A DNA stretch of 64,000 nt, from contig NW_006766886.1 of NCBI RefSeq assembly GCF_000275845.1, forward strand, positions 219,582 to 283,581, in the 5' to 3' direction. Of the stretch, positions 1 to 11,347 are shown piece by piece. This DNA comes from Dichomitus squalens LYAD-421 SS1. Its lineage: Eukaryota > Basidiomycota > Agaricomycetes > Polyporales > Polyporaceae. The notes under the pieces are model-generated. The model was not told the DNA's origin, ran no database searches, and worked only from the letters and a program-made list of their open reading frames with translations. The translations under genes were made by a program, and so were the position numbers. Numbering within the stretch: position 1 is the stretch's first letter; the number at the start of each line of letters is the position of its first letter.

Positions 1-1
1 G

Positions 2-196
2 CCCACTCCATGGCCGGACCTCGCACGACCCTCGGTCGTCAGTCTTCCAGTGTGGACCGCGGCTCGCCTCTCCGTCTCAGCAGAGAGCGAGGGTGCCGAA
101 ATGGTCGAGCCGACCGACGAAGAGGTCGTGCGACAGAGGAAGATGGGGCAAGATGAGATGAAGAGTATCGTGAATGAATTCCTGCTGGAAGATTAG
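2..196 (+). CDS. C-terminal fragment of an unidentified protein
   Basis: An open frame enters from the left edge and closes at a TAG. The last 32 or so residues are strongly charged (EPTDEEVVRQRK, then KSIVNEFLLED at the end), which looks like a real acidic C-terminus. The sequence tctcag ending at base 80 could be a 3' splice site, in which case the true last exon starts at base 81 and the frame before it is intron. The family is not recognised and the rest of the gene lies outside the window. Confidence 0.4.
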   Translation, partial: PTPWPDLARPSVVSLPVWTAARLSVSAESEGAEMVEPTDEEVVRQRKMGQDEMKSIVNEFLLED

Positions 197-716
197 CGCG
201 TTGGACACACTTCAAGTTCGCACCTCCATATAGCGCTACTTGTCGTCTTCGTCCATATCGATACTGCGGTGTAAAACGATGGGTTGCTCCGGCCATCTTG
301 TAAGGACGGTAAGAAGCGTAGTGATGTAAGATAATTACAGTCCGAAACGGAGGTATGTGCTGTGCGTACGTATGTATACGATCCATCCAGTGTGGGCTAG
401 TGCTACAAGATCTAACATGCAATGGTCTACGGTCTACGTGCGACGAGGGGAAGGAATGCGGTCCATAATCCGTGGTCGTGAAGGGGAGCAAACGCTGTCT
501 AATATCTACTGAGGGAATGTGCGATTAGGATAATGGTGATGTTTGATGATGTGGATGCGATGATAGTGAACGAAACAAATCGTGGTCCTGTCCAGTTTGT
601 ACTGGGTGTTGATAACTGCTGCTAGACGCCTAGTAATGCATGACGCTGCCTCGCGGAGAGAGGCGGTGAATGGGACTGTTCCTGATGCGATGTTGAGACA
701 GATTCTTGGATTGTAC
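197..716. other. Intergenic, no gene seen
   Basis: This should hold the 3' untranslated ends of two convergent genes, the partial gene at the left edge and the Ca2+/H+ exchanger. Nothing else is recognisable. Confidence 0.5.
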
Positions 717-3700
717 TTATCCCTTGAACGGCACGGAGGTCGTGCACACGGCGAGATTAGAGGAGAAGTTCGATCCTAGGGGCGAGCTCGTCAGGCAGGT
801 AGCCAAATCATGTAGGGAGATACTCACCGGGGTAGAACCAGAACGTGACTGCTATAACGATATAGAGGCCTGTATGCGAGTATAAGCCGCTTGGAACGAC
901 GAGCCCACGTAGAATACACACGCACAGATGAGGATGACGCCCTCCAACCAGTTCGACTTGCCGTCTGCCACGACGTAGCCCATCGTGTGCACCGAGATGT
1001 ACAGAACCTGTGGACGGACGATGAGGAGTAAGGGAATGACAGGTGAGCCTGCGGCTGCGGACTTACAACAGACTCGAAGGGGTCAAACAGCAGAGCTAGC
1101 GGCTTGTCAAGGACCCAACCCAGGAGTACCATGAATGGAATGACAAAGAGCGCCGTTTGCTGATCAAGACGACATCGGTCAATACACCGTGAACCAAGCC
1201 CCAGAGCCGGCGAGAAGAAGTACGTACGATCGTCGAGCCGACAGCCACACTGATGCTGAGCGTCAGCTGGTCCTGCGCGGCGACGTTGACGGCCGTGGCG
1301 CACTCTGCATAAGAGGCCATCAGAACCGGGAAGCATAGGGCCAGAGACGGACGCCGCACTCACCGGCCATCACGCTCACGGTAGGCAGCAAGATCAGTCC
1401 GATCCACTCCTTACTGATCAATGGAGACTCCTCGTTCATACTGTCCACCAGCCACTCCGCATCCAGGGCGACGAGCTAGACACGCGCATACCACCAGCAA
1501 GCCTTAGTAAAACGCGCATACATAGAATGAAGGCATAACGCTCACCACTGTGAGAGAAGTCAACAGGAAGAGCGTCAACGGCCAACTCATCTCTGGCTGC
1601 GGCTGCGGCTGCGGCGGTTGCTGCTCCTCCTCCGCCGGCGAAACCGGGGACGGGGATGCGATGAGGTACTCGCTCGGGCTCTCCGCCCTCTGGCTCTTCT
1701 CTGCCCAATGCCCGCCCGGCGTGAGGTTGAGCTGAACCAAACTCTTCCGCGGAGTCGGGTCGCTCGGGGCTCTCTTGAGGCTCTCCGGGTAGTACGCAGA
1801 GAGTACGTCGCTGATCGGCGTCCGTGATCGCCCTCGCTGGCTTCCGTACCGTTGCGGCGAACCGTCGAGCTCGTCGGCATCATACGTGTCGCCTCCGGCC
1901 GGCAACGAGTCTAGAGAGCCGTCGTCAGAGTCCGAGGACGTCTCTCTCCGGATGACGAACCGCTCCTGGTCCGAAACGAGCCGCACGGTGGAGTCTGCGG
2001 GCAGCGCAATCGGGTTCGAGAGCGTCACCTGGCTCGAGGACGTGAAAGGCGACACCGCCCGCGCGCTGCCCCCAGTAAGCGACCGACCGGAGGCTGTATG
2101 CGCGTGCAGGTAGGGTCCATGAGTGCGCGTTGCAGAGTCTCCCAGGTCTATCGACGTCTCTGGCAATTCTTCCAACGGGCTAATCGGCGTCGGCGCCCCG
2201 ATCGACGTCGGGTTCAAATGCTGTGGAGTGGGCACTCGCGAGTGACCTGCTGATTTGTTGTTGTAAACAACGCTGCGGATCGTCTGGAAGGAGCCGGTGC
2301 GGAGGTGGTCGAGGGAACGCGCATTCGCCATGCGCTCATAGATGCTGTTACTCTTCTTGCGCACTCGCGCAGTCGCTGAACGGACGGAGGCCGCGACGGG
2401 AAGCTTGGCGCTCGGCTCTGTATTGTCTTCGTACAGGTGCGTATGTGACCATAGCTGGAAGACCAGATACGATACATAGACTACAGGGATGCTAGATTAG
2501 TATGTCAGTCACTGGGAGAATATATCCAGGCAACGCACTGAACAACAGTACAATAGCGACCTGTCGCATGAAGTGATCGGTGTTAAGTCGCCTTGTATGA
2601 GAGCTTCTTCAAAACTTACGCCATGGCTCATGCGCAGGATGTCGTCCTTCTGCTCTTGAAGACTGGGCTCCGCCTCGCCTTTGTTTTGGCTACCATATGT
2701 GATGGCAAAGTGGAACGCAGCGGGAAGAAGGACGGCGCCTACACTGATACTCAACAGAGAAGAGTGGATCTGAGTAGCCGCTGCCGTGTTGATGGCGTCA
2801 GAGGCTGCAGCTGCGCTTTGAATCTGTACTTACTCGAGTCGAACCCCTGTTCAGAAAATCGTATGCCGCCGGCGAAGAAGCACATGCCGAGTACCAGCAC
2901 TGCAAAGGACATTGCATTCGGTTACTGCACACGGAGGAGAGATCAACTGGTCTTACAGAGCTTGCTGAGCATCCCTCCGATCACTGATCAGATGTCAGCG
3001 ACTGCTCTGCAAATCTCTCCACAAATGCCACCTACGAGATGACTGCACTACGCGCAACTCGCATTTGCGAAGGGCGATGATCTGAACAACAGATAAGTTT
3101 GGAGGAAACGTGCTGAGCGGCTTAGAAGCGACTGACCGCGACGACAAGCTCCACGCTACCAAGACAAACCGGTATGAGCGTCTGAACTGTGACCGACTCT
3201 ACAAAAACCTACATGTTACTCTTTGTGATAGTAAGGTCAACCAGGCGATTTCAGGCATGCCAGTGACGTATGGTCGTCGTACTCACCAAACTCGAGTTCA
3301 GCAAGCCGGTCTTGCTACCGCCAATTCTTCGGGACACGATGCCCGTAGCAAGATCGTGAAGCTATACAGACAAAAACAGCTTGCCTCAGCATGCCAGTTC
3401 GTTTCGGACATAAGCGTCCGTATCGTGACTAGCGGCGTTCTTCTACGGTTTTAGAACGAACCTTGATGAGCGGTACGAAAGCGAGCAGGCATGCTGTTAC
3501 GAGCGTTTCGACGAGTTATAAATATTCTTGTGAAGGGTTGAGGCGGCCAAAGATACCCACCCACGAAGAGGAGGGTGTCAGAATCGGTCGTGACTTTGAG
3601 CACACCCTGGGGTGAACGCCTCGGTCAGCACGCCCCTCAGCAGTCCACGCACTTTGGCAATCCGCACTCACAGCGGCAGGAAGAAACAGTATCAATATGT

Positions 3701-4136
3701 TCAGCCCTACGGATCGCTCAGTGAAGGCACCGGGAGGTACGGTTCGGAGAATGGACGTACAAGAATCAAATAGAATGAGTCGCCACCCGTGCCATATCCT
3801 GACTTGAGGAGCCTTCGCAGTACCGCCTCCCTTGTCATATGGGGGATAGCCATGATGCTGAGCCTCTCGGTCAAGCATATTCTGACCCTGGCGCTTCCAT
3901 CCAGAAAAGACCCGTTGAACAAAGGACTTGCGCTGGTTTTTGGTTTCGGAGCCGGGGTTGAGAGGCATGGTTGAATTGTAGCTTGCTGTGGAAGCCCGCG
4001 TATGTGAGCGGGACATTACCGGGAACGGCAGCCGCTGCGAAGGGGTCGAGCATTTATCTTCAGAAGACGAAGGAGATAGGACAGAGTCAAGACTTGATGG
4101 TGCTAGGGGCTCTCTGGTCGATGAATGCGGGAGCAT
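717..4136 (-). CDS. Vacuolar-type Ca2+/H+ exchanger (CAX family)
   Basis: Predicted cation/proton antiporter that moves Ca2+ into the vacuole or another acidic store. The model has 19 exons and encodes 770 residues: 4136-3761, 3706-3672, 3606-3561, 3493-3462, 3361-3287, 3220-3213, 3155-3137, 3081-3036, 2983-2957, 2899-2834, 2780-2620, 2560-2539, 2480-1546, 1475-1364, 1304-1228, 1159-1067, 1007-926, 869-828, 775-717. It reads a polar N-terminus, a first membrane half with the alpha-1 repeat (SNIVELVVAI) and LLLVLGMCFFAGG, a long disordered loop of about 310 residues, then the alpha-2 half (ECATAVNVAAQDQ, FMVLLGWVLDKPL) and a final helix ending YPGSNFSSNLAVC. The loop makes it much longer than yeast Vcx1. 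Exon 6 has only 8 nt and carries the alpha-1 Asn. All 18 junctions keep phase. The family is clear; the exact start is the least certain part. Confidence 0.9.
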
Positions 4137-4569
4137 AGTATGTGGTGTTCGCTGCAGCGGGAGACGAGTCGACGTCGACAGCTTGGGCGAGGAAAGGAGC
4201 GTGGGTGGTCACCGGCGACCTGGTATGTGGTTGGGAGCAAGCTGCGGAGACAATTTGAGACATGAAACGCGTCTGTTTCTCCACAGCCAACAGCATCTGC
4301 CGTGGACGCCGCCGCTCGGGAAGCATCGACAAAGGCGTCGTTCATCTTGCCGACTGCTTCGATTCCAAGTATAACTGCCTTTTTCGTACCCGACACCCAA
4401 CCAATCTGCGCAGAAGCCATTACGTCAGCGCGCATCACTCCTATCGCGCCTGCCGGGCCACACCGGCCAGGAGCGTGACAGTCTGTGACCACATTCGTGA
4501 CGCCGCCATCATCTGGCAGGCGGACACGGTTGCGGCCTTTGCACCCTGCAGTATCTCTCTTCAAAAGCC
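4137..4569. promoter_or_regulatory. Divergent promoter region, exchanger and COX4
   Basis: A 433-bp gap separates the start codons of the leftward Ca2+/H+ exchanger and the rightward COX4 gene, so both promoters must lie here. No clear TATA box was seen on either side. Confidence 0.5.
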
Positions 4570-5159
4570 ATGTTCGCCGCCGCCCTCCGTCCCGCTTCCT
4601 TCGTTGCTCGCGCCGCCCTCAGGCCTGCTCGTACGGCCGCTGTGCGTGCCATTTCCACCACCGCGGCGCGTCGCTCCGACGCCCCCACCCCCCAGATCTT
4701 CGGCGAGGGTGCGAAGCCGGGTGAGGTCCCCACCGACGAGAATCAGTCCACTGGTCTCGAGCGTCTTCAGATCCTCGGTGCCATCGAGGGCGTCGAGGTT
4801 TTCGACCTTAAGCCCCTCGACTCGTCCCGCATCGGCACCCTCGTCGACCCAATCAAGGTTTTCTCCCTGGTGAGTCTACTACGTGTCGCCCGACGCGCCC
4901 CAGGCCTCATGAAATGCACGCATCCGCGCGTGCCGTAGGAACCCGAGCGACTTGTCGGCTGCACCGGCTCCCCTGCCGAATCTCACGAGCTCCTTTGGTT
5001 CAACCTCACCCGCGAGAAGAACCGTCGCTGCCCCGAGTGCGGCTCTGGTATGTTGCTGTGTGTTACCCGCTCTTTTCTCTGCTTGACTCTTCTCCCCATC
5101 GTGACGCAGTCTACGCCCTCGACTTCCAGGGCTCCGAGCATGCTCATGCCCACCACTAA
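4570..5159 (+). CDS. COX4: Cytochrome c oxidase subunit 4 (Vb type), mitochondrial
   Basis: Nuclear-encoded, zinc-binding subunit of respiratory complex IV on the matrix side of the inner membrane. Three exons (4570-4869, 4939-5047, 5110-5159) give 152 residues. The N-terminus is an Arg/Ala-rich presequence without acidic residues up to about residue 35. The conserved core follows: GLERLQILGAIEG, DPIKVFSL, then CTGSP, HELLWFNL and RCPECG, which carry the metal-binding cysteines. The tail is histidine-rich (HAHAHH). Length and gene structure fit fungal COX4. Confidence 0.95.
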
Positions 5160-6226
5160 ATGCATTCTCGCATCTTCCGCTGCGTTGTACTACGGACATG
5201 TTGCTGTCGCGCCAATGGATCCATCTTCCCTCTAGAACTACTGTAGCCCGTCATATGAATGAAGAAGCTGCTGCCAACCTATCGTGTTGCACCACGAAGC
5301 GTCGTGGCTCGTCACCCAATTCGGCCGGTGCGGTCGAGCCCCTGGCCGAGACCCGCCGACAAGGACGCGCCCGACGTCCAGACGTACCCAGGTTCTCAGA
5401 CGCTTCGGAGCTCTGGCCGGCCTTCGCCTACGCTCTGATTTCGCCAAGCCAGTAAGACTAATACCTGTACGGTATGTTGCATCACAATCGTCTTCCCCTT
5501 CCGCGACAACTACCAACCCTACACATGCACCATGCGTGTGACCCGGTGTCGCTTGAGATCTCAGTAGCCCACAGTCCCCGACGCCCTCAGTACGCCTAGT
5601 GTTGCGCATACTCAATAGCCGTTCAGGCGTTGGTACTTGGCTTCGCTGCAAGCCCTCTTCCCTGTCTCTTCCGAGTCGTTCCGTGACGACGTCCCGACAG
5701 TAGCGCTCTGGCTGCTAAAAGGCGCCCGTGTCAGACAACGGTCCGCTCAGGCCCGTGGCGGTGGGCCGCTCGGGAACTCCTGGTCCTGGACGTATGCAAC
5801 GATACTCTGGTCTGTGGTGAGCGCGAAAGTGGAAGGACCATGCAAGGGATGCAAAGCGTGTAAGTGGGCTTGGCCTAGTTGAAGATAGTCTCGGCTCCAG
5901 ACGTTCTTCAGCCTCTCTGCCCCAGCACTCGATGCGTCGCTGCGCTCCGCAAGCCTCGGGAGGGAGTAGACCAAAACAGGAAGGCAAAATTGATGGAACG
6001 AATCTCGAAAAGATCTGGAGGGGGGAAACGAGCGCCGGGGGAGAGAGGCTTTAGAACGTCTGGTGTGTTTCGGGCTCGGCAGAGGGCATTGTGACAGGCG
6101 GGTCACCGGTCCATGGTCCGGCGTTACATACGTGACAACATCACATCGGAGGCGCACGACGGGACGGAGGGATCGATGTCGCGCACTCGTTCTTCTGTCT
6201 GCATGTAACTACAGTATACCTCCACT
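5160..6226. other. Intergenic, no gene seen
   Basis: Short overlapping frames occur on both strands, but none has a conserved motif or phase-consistent introns. Confidence 0.5.
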
Positions 6227-6538
6227 ATGCTTGCGGAAGATGAATATCTAGCCTTCGACAATGATCTCGGGGAATTTGATCCTGACGATTACCTGGACTC
6301 ATGTATTGAAGAAGTGGATTCCTCACCCCCTCCCCTTGCCGACCCTCCTCCTCGCACGCATGCGCGCTCCACACTATACGAGAACTACACCCGCGCGCTC
6401 AGCAACAGCATGGAGGCTGGTGGGATGTCTCTCGAGGATCGCGTTCTCGCATGTATCGATTACATGAACACAACAGGCATCAATCTTTTGGTAACAGCCT
6501 CGCGCGATGCGGTGTCGACAGCCCTCACGTGCCATTAG
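6227..6538 (+). pseudogene. Short acidic ORF, possible relic of a DUF6589-like protein
   Basis: A 103-residue frame starts MLAEDEYLAFDND and has an acidic, Pro-rich N-terminus. Near the end, ACIDYMNTTGINL resembles the N-terminal helix seen in the expanded DUF6589 proteins of Agaricomycetes. That likeness is from memory and weak. The frame stops soon afterwards and no continuing exon was found, so a truncated relic fits better than a complete gene. A genuine small orphan protein is the alternative. Confidence 0.25.
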
Positions 6539-8628
6539 TCAGCCCACGTGGTGTGACTGATCGTCACAATGCCCTCTGCCGAGCCCGAAATGCACCAGAC
6601 GTTCTAGCGGTACTGTCTGTAAGCGCTAGAACGGATGGGAACGAGACTAAGTTGAAGATTGAGAAGGCAGCTATATAAGAGGTAACATGCGGGGTCCACC
6701 GTCGATCCTGCATTTGAGCATACATTCATCGAGGTACGTAACTTACTAGACACGTTCTTGTTGGCGCGGTGCACTTATCCAGGCACTCCGTTGAACCCAA
6801 TGAAATAGAATAGGAAGATCAACTTGGCGGCCTGTCCTCGCCAAGAACAGTCGCGACAAGTCCATAACATGCCATTCACTTCCCACCTGTTCATACCACC
6901 CGTCAACATGTTATCGCCCATCTTGCGTAGGTATCTCCGTTGAACCTCTCCGAATTCCTGGCCGTTTGTGTGGCAGCTTGGCTCGTTCGTGCCACACAGA
7001 GGATGTGCCGTGTATGCAGTAGGCGCACCGTGTGGGCTCAGACCTCGTTACAATGTAACTGACATGTATCGTTGGCGGTAGATTGCGGCAGTCGTCTCGG
7101 GGCGGGACACCAGTCAGGCACATATTGAGAAAGAAACTTCCTTGGAAGGTGCTGCATTAAGGGCCAGACTCTCGGACGCATAAGTAAATGCCGACAATTA
7201 ACTGACGGAACGCTGGCGTTGCTATGTTTATGTGGTTCCTTCTTTGTTCCCGGCTAGTATACGTGACTTCTCGAAGACTGGTGAGGCACATGCTGGGCCC
7301 TGACGCTTTCGCTTCCTGCATAGCGATGCCCAACTCACAGTACGCTTCGTCCATCCAATCGAATCAAGAAGGACGTAAGGCCCGTCATCGGTGTGGACCC
7401 ACTCGCAAATGCGTTGCGACTGCCGACGAACGGCATCGAACAGCACGCAGAGACTACTGCTTCCCGTCTTCTCCCTTGAACATATCGTGGGTGTGTGTAA
7501 GTACTTGTCATCAGCAGACGAGCGATTGTTCTAGATAAGAGAGCAGGGCAAGGGTACACGATGCAAATGAGACATTGAGCCAAGTTTGACTGCAGTTCCA
7601 AGTACTCGAGTAGTCTTACTTCAACCTCATGTCTTGTAGGCTCAGGAGGGATTATTTGAAGGGTACTTCTGATGTTATCACGACCACGCCGCCAAGGTCA
7701 GGCACGCATGACAAACGCATCCTTTCGGCGCTGTCCGCAGGTCTCGAGAAGACGGTGTTCTGCAGCGATTTGCAAACAAAAAACACACAGCAGGCCGCTA
7801 CAAGCATTCGAATCATGCTGTACTCCCAACCTGGAGTTACCTCGGAGGTTCTGAAATGCGGAGATGTGGATATGGAGACGGTGGGCAAGTCCATTGTTGC
7901 ACGTTGCCGTTGGCCTCGATTCCATCGTCAGATATGCCCCCCTGAATCCGCGAGGACCTCCTTGTAGGCGGAAGACCTGGCCGTTGTCATGATATCGCTG
8001 TGGAAACGGTCTCTCAAATTGCGGCCCGGGTGGCCTCCGGATTCTGCTTCGATGGCTCACGATCCTTTAAGGCACCGTCATGATTGACAAATATGAGATT
8101 TGTAGCCATGTGAAAACGCATTGTCGCATATCCTCACAAGAAACAAGGACGCTAAACTTCCCTCGGGACTACACGCATCCGCCTCGAGGAGAGAGCGCCG
8201 TGTCTGCCAAGTGCGATGGATACCATGCTCATAAAAGCGTGGGCACTCAGCTGACGTCGCCCCTGCGTCGGAGAGGGACAGGCAGAGACTCAGCGTAAGC
8301 ATGTTGTGCCTAATCGTCCAATAGCCGTAGCAAATTTGACGATCTCCCGGATGATTGGAGGTGAGATTGCCGGAGGTACGTGGTCGGCGGTCATCAGGAA
8401 CGTTGTTGAGAGTGAGTCGGCTTCGCTCAGGCGGTCGCGAGTAACCTGGCAACCGCGCTCTCGATCCTACATGCCTTCCTCATTTGGTACTGCTAGTCGG
8501 CTCATGTGTATAACTCAGCGTTATCCTTGATCACTCCGACCTTTCTCATAGCGTTTCCCGCCGGAACACATGGCCGGATGCAACACGGACACATGGGCTA
8601 CGGCGCGTTTGCATGCGCCCAGGCAGAA
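6539..8628. other. Intergenic, no gene seen
   Basis: About 2 kb with frames under 130 residues on both strands. None shows a family motif, and exon chains could not be joined in phase. It may hold old, decayed coding sequence. Confidence 0.45.
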
Positions 8629-8635
8629 TATATAA
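8629..8635 (+). promoter_or_regulatory. TATA box of the secreted repeat protein
   Basis: TATATAA lies 214 nt upstream of the start codon, within atatataagggg. The stretch between it and the ATG is pyrimidine-rich, as is common before strongly expressed fungal genes. Confidence 0.6.
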
Positions 8636-8848
8636 GGGGACGTACGTTGTCTGGTGAAGCCCATCACTTTCCCCCCTGCTCTTTCCTTCAAGACCTTTGC
8701 TGGTTCGTTGAACGGCCGTTTTCTCGCCTTCTTCCCGACCAGGTGTCATTCCACTTCTCGTCGGTGCCATCCAGTGCAACCCGCTTGCTCTCAACCCTCC
8801 CGAGTAACATCATCCGGATAGTCTTTTTTCTCTTTTTACTACTCCGAA

Positions 8849-11347
8849 ATGGTGTTCTCCAAGTCTCAAGCTGCTCTCGTTGTACTTTCCGTCCTCGCCT
8901 CCTCCCAGCAGGCGTTCGCCCGTATGAAGTGGTTGGAGAGGGACGACCGCCCGGTCGTTCTCAACCCCCGTCGTTTCGGTCAGGAGCACCCCGCTGTTAT
9001 TGACAAGATTGGCGCAGCGTGCCCCGGTCAGGTTTGCGGTGTGCTTTCCGGTCAGGCCATCACTCCTCTTCTTGCTGCGCAGCCGGAATGCTCGCAGCAG
9101 GATATGGCCGATGCGATCATTGGTATGTCTCCCAGCCGCCTGAGACTAGAAGTTTGATCTAAGACAAGTGCAGATGCCGCGCAGCAGTTCGATGATACGA
9201 CTAAGGCGAACTTGATCGCTCTGGCCGTTGAGTACCGTCAGGTGGAGAAGAACACGCCCCCTGTAGGTGTTTTTGCTAGATCGTACGCCATGCTCTTATT
9301 GACTCTCGATTCACGATAGGACTTCACTACCAACCCTCCGACCAACCGTAACTCCGTTTTCTGCCAGAAGGCGCCCAAGAACGCCGAGCTCAACGGTCTC
9401 GTTCAGGCACAAGACCCCGCTAACGACCCTAACGTCTTCTTCGATCCCGCCACTAAGCAGTCCGTGCAGAAGGGAGCTCAGCCCAACACGTTCCCCTTCG
9501 GCACTGCTGGTTCTGACGACTCGGATGCAACGGGCTCCGCCTCCAGTGCTGCCGCAACCTCCACCTCAAGTTCGGCTGCTGCCGCGACCTCGTCTGCGGT
9601 CCTCATCGCCACCGACTCTGCCACCTCCGATGCCGCCTCAGCCACCTCGTCTTCGGATTGTGAGACCGTTGTCACCGTCACTGTGACTTCGTCTGCCACC
9701 GACGCTGCATCTGCGACGGCATCCAGCTCCGCCGCCGCCGCCTCATCTACTGCGGCTGCTGGTGACATCGGCAACTTCGGGTCTTGCTCGGTCCCCCAGA
9801 TTACGTTTGCCGTTGGTCTGGACAACCGCAAGGAGACCGCCTTTGAGCCCACTGATCTCAAGTCTTTCAACCACGGCTCCGCGCAGAACATCGACATCAT
9901 CACCCAGTTCATCTGCGATACCCTGACGAACTCGTGCAAGGCCGACCAGACTGCCAAGGACACCTGCGCCAAGGCGAAGGCTGCCGCTGACACCGGAGCC
10001 CCGAAGACCGGCGTCCAGGCCGACCTCTTCAACGCTGTCTTCGGCATCACTACCAATTTCGCGGATGTCACCGCGATCGACGACCAGGGCAACCCCATTG
10101 CAGGCACTGGCTCATCGGCGGCCTCCGGCAGCTCTACCGCGACGACTTCGAGCGCCGTCGCCGCCGCCTCGTCTACCGCGGCTGCTGGTGGTATTGGCAA
10201 CTTCGGATCCTGCTCGGTCCCTCAGATCACCTTCGCCGTTGGTCTCGATAACCGCAAGGAGACCGCCTTCGAACCTACGGACCTGAAGTCCTTCAACCAC
10301 GGTTCGGCGCAGAACATTGACATCATTACCCAGTTCATCTGCGACACCCTCACGAACTCGTGCAAGGCAGACCAGACCGCCAAGGACACTTGCGCCAAGG
10401 CGAAGGCTGCTGCTGACACCGGTGCTCCCAAGACTGGCGTGCAGGCTGACCTCTTCAACGCCGTGTTCGGTATCACCACCGACTTCGCTGCTGTCACCGC
10501 GATCGACGACCAGGGTAACCCTATCGCGGGAACTGGCTCGTCGGGTAACCAGGCTGCGGCCACCGGTGGTTCTGGCGCGACTGCATCGAGCTCTGCCGCT
10601 GCTGCCTCGTCCACCGCAGCTGCTGGTGGTATTGGCAACTTCGGGTCTTGCTCGGTCCCCCAGATCACTTTCGCCGTCGGCCTTGACGGACGCAAGGAGA
10701 CTGCCTTCGAGCCCACCGACCTCAAGTCGTTCAACCATGGCTCCGCACAGAACATCGACATCATCACGCAGTTCATTTGCGACACCCTCACGAACTCGTG
10801 CAAGGCTGACCAGACCGCTAAGGACACCTGCGCGAAGGCGAAGGCTGCCGCTGACACCGGAGCCCCGAAGACCGGCGTCCAGGCCGACCTCTTCAACGCT
10901 GTCTTCGGCATCACTACCAACTTCGCTAACACTCCGGCTGTCGATGACCAAGGCAATGTGATCGCCGGAAGCACGGGTTCTGGTAGCGTGGCCGCCTCAT
11001 CCACCGCCGCTGCCGCGTCCACCACTGCTGCTGCGACGACCACCTCGTCGTCCGCCGCTGCGGCCACAACGACTGCCGCGGCCGCGAGCGGTCAGAACCT
11101 CCAGAAGTTCACCGGCAACCTCGGCGGTGTCACTCCTCCCGCCGTCACGAAGTTGTCCAACGGGCAGTTCCAGGTCGACGGCAACTCGGCGTTCCAGAAC
11201 CTCACGAACGCCCTCGTCCGTTCGTGCGACGTCCAGCACAACAAGTGCGCCAACGCGGCCAACGCGTCGGGTAACAAGGGCGACCTTACCGTCTCTGCCT
11301 GCGGTGACCAGCAGACTCAGTGCAACGCCGCCGCTCAGCAGCAGTGA
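8849..11347 (+). CDS. Secreted protein with three near-identical tandem domains
   Basis: Three exons (8849-9122, 9174-9262, 9320-11347) give 796 residues. A signal peptide is evident (AALVVLSVLASSQQAFA, residues 8-24). An N-terminal domain with Cys pairs follows (ACPGQVCGVL; PECSQQDM). The body has three copies of a unit of about 100 residues starting GNFGSCSVPQITFAVGL and holding ICDTLTNSCKA and KDTCAKAKAAADTG, joined by Ser/Ala/Thr-rich linkers that are probably O-glycosylated. The C-terminal part (SCDVQHNKC, ACGDQQTQC) has a related cysteine layout and may be a fourth, diverged unit. There is no GPI signal. The gene stands alone with a TATA box, which suggests high or induced expression. 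Function unknown; a cell-surface or extracellular role is inferred. Confidence 0.85.
9734..10962 (+). repeat. Three coding tandem repeats, 426- and 438-bp spacing
   Basis: The units begin near 9734, 10160 and 10598. Protein identity between units is almost complete, while many third codon positions differ. An 86-bp tract at 9971-10056 is identical to 10835-10920, yet the matching part of unit 2 carries about a dozen silent changes. Linker length and sequence vary between units. Confidence 0.85.

Noticed and set aside
10112..11067. Long minus-strand frames (up to 281 codons) across the secreted repeat gene
   Set aside because: They are antisense shadows of the GC-rich repeats, with repetitive Val/Ala/Glu composition and no motif.
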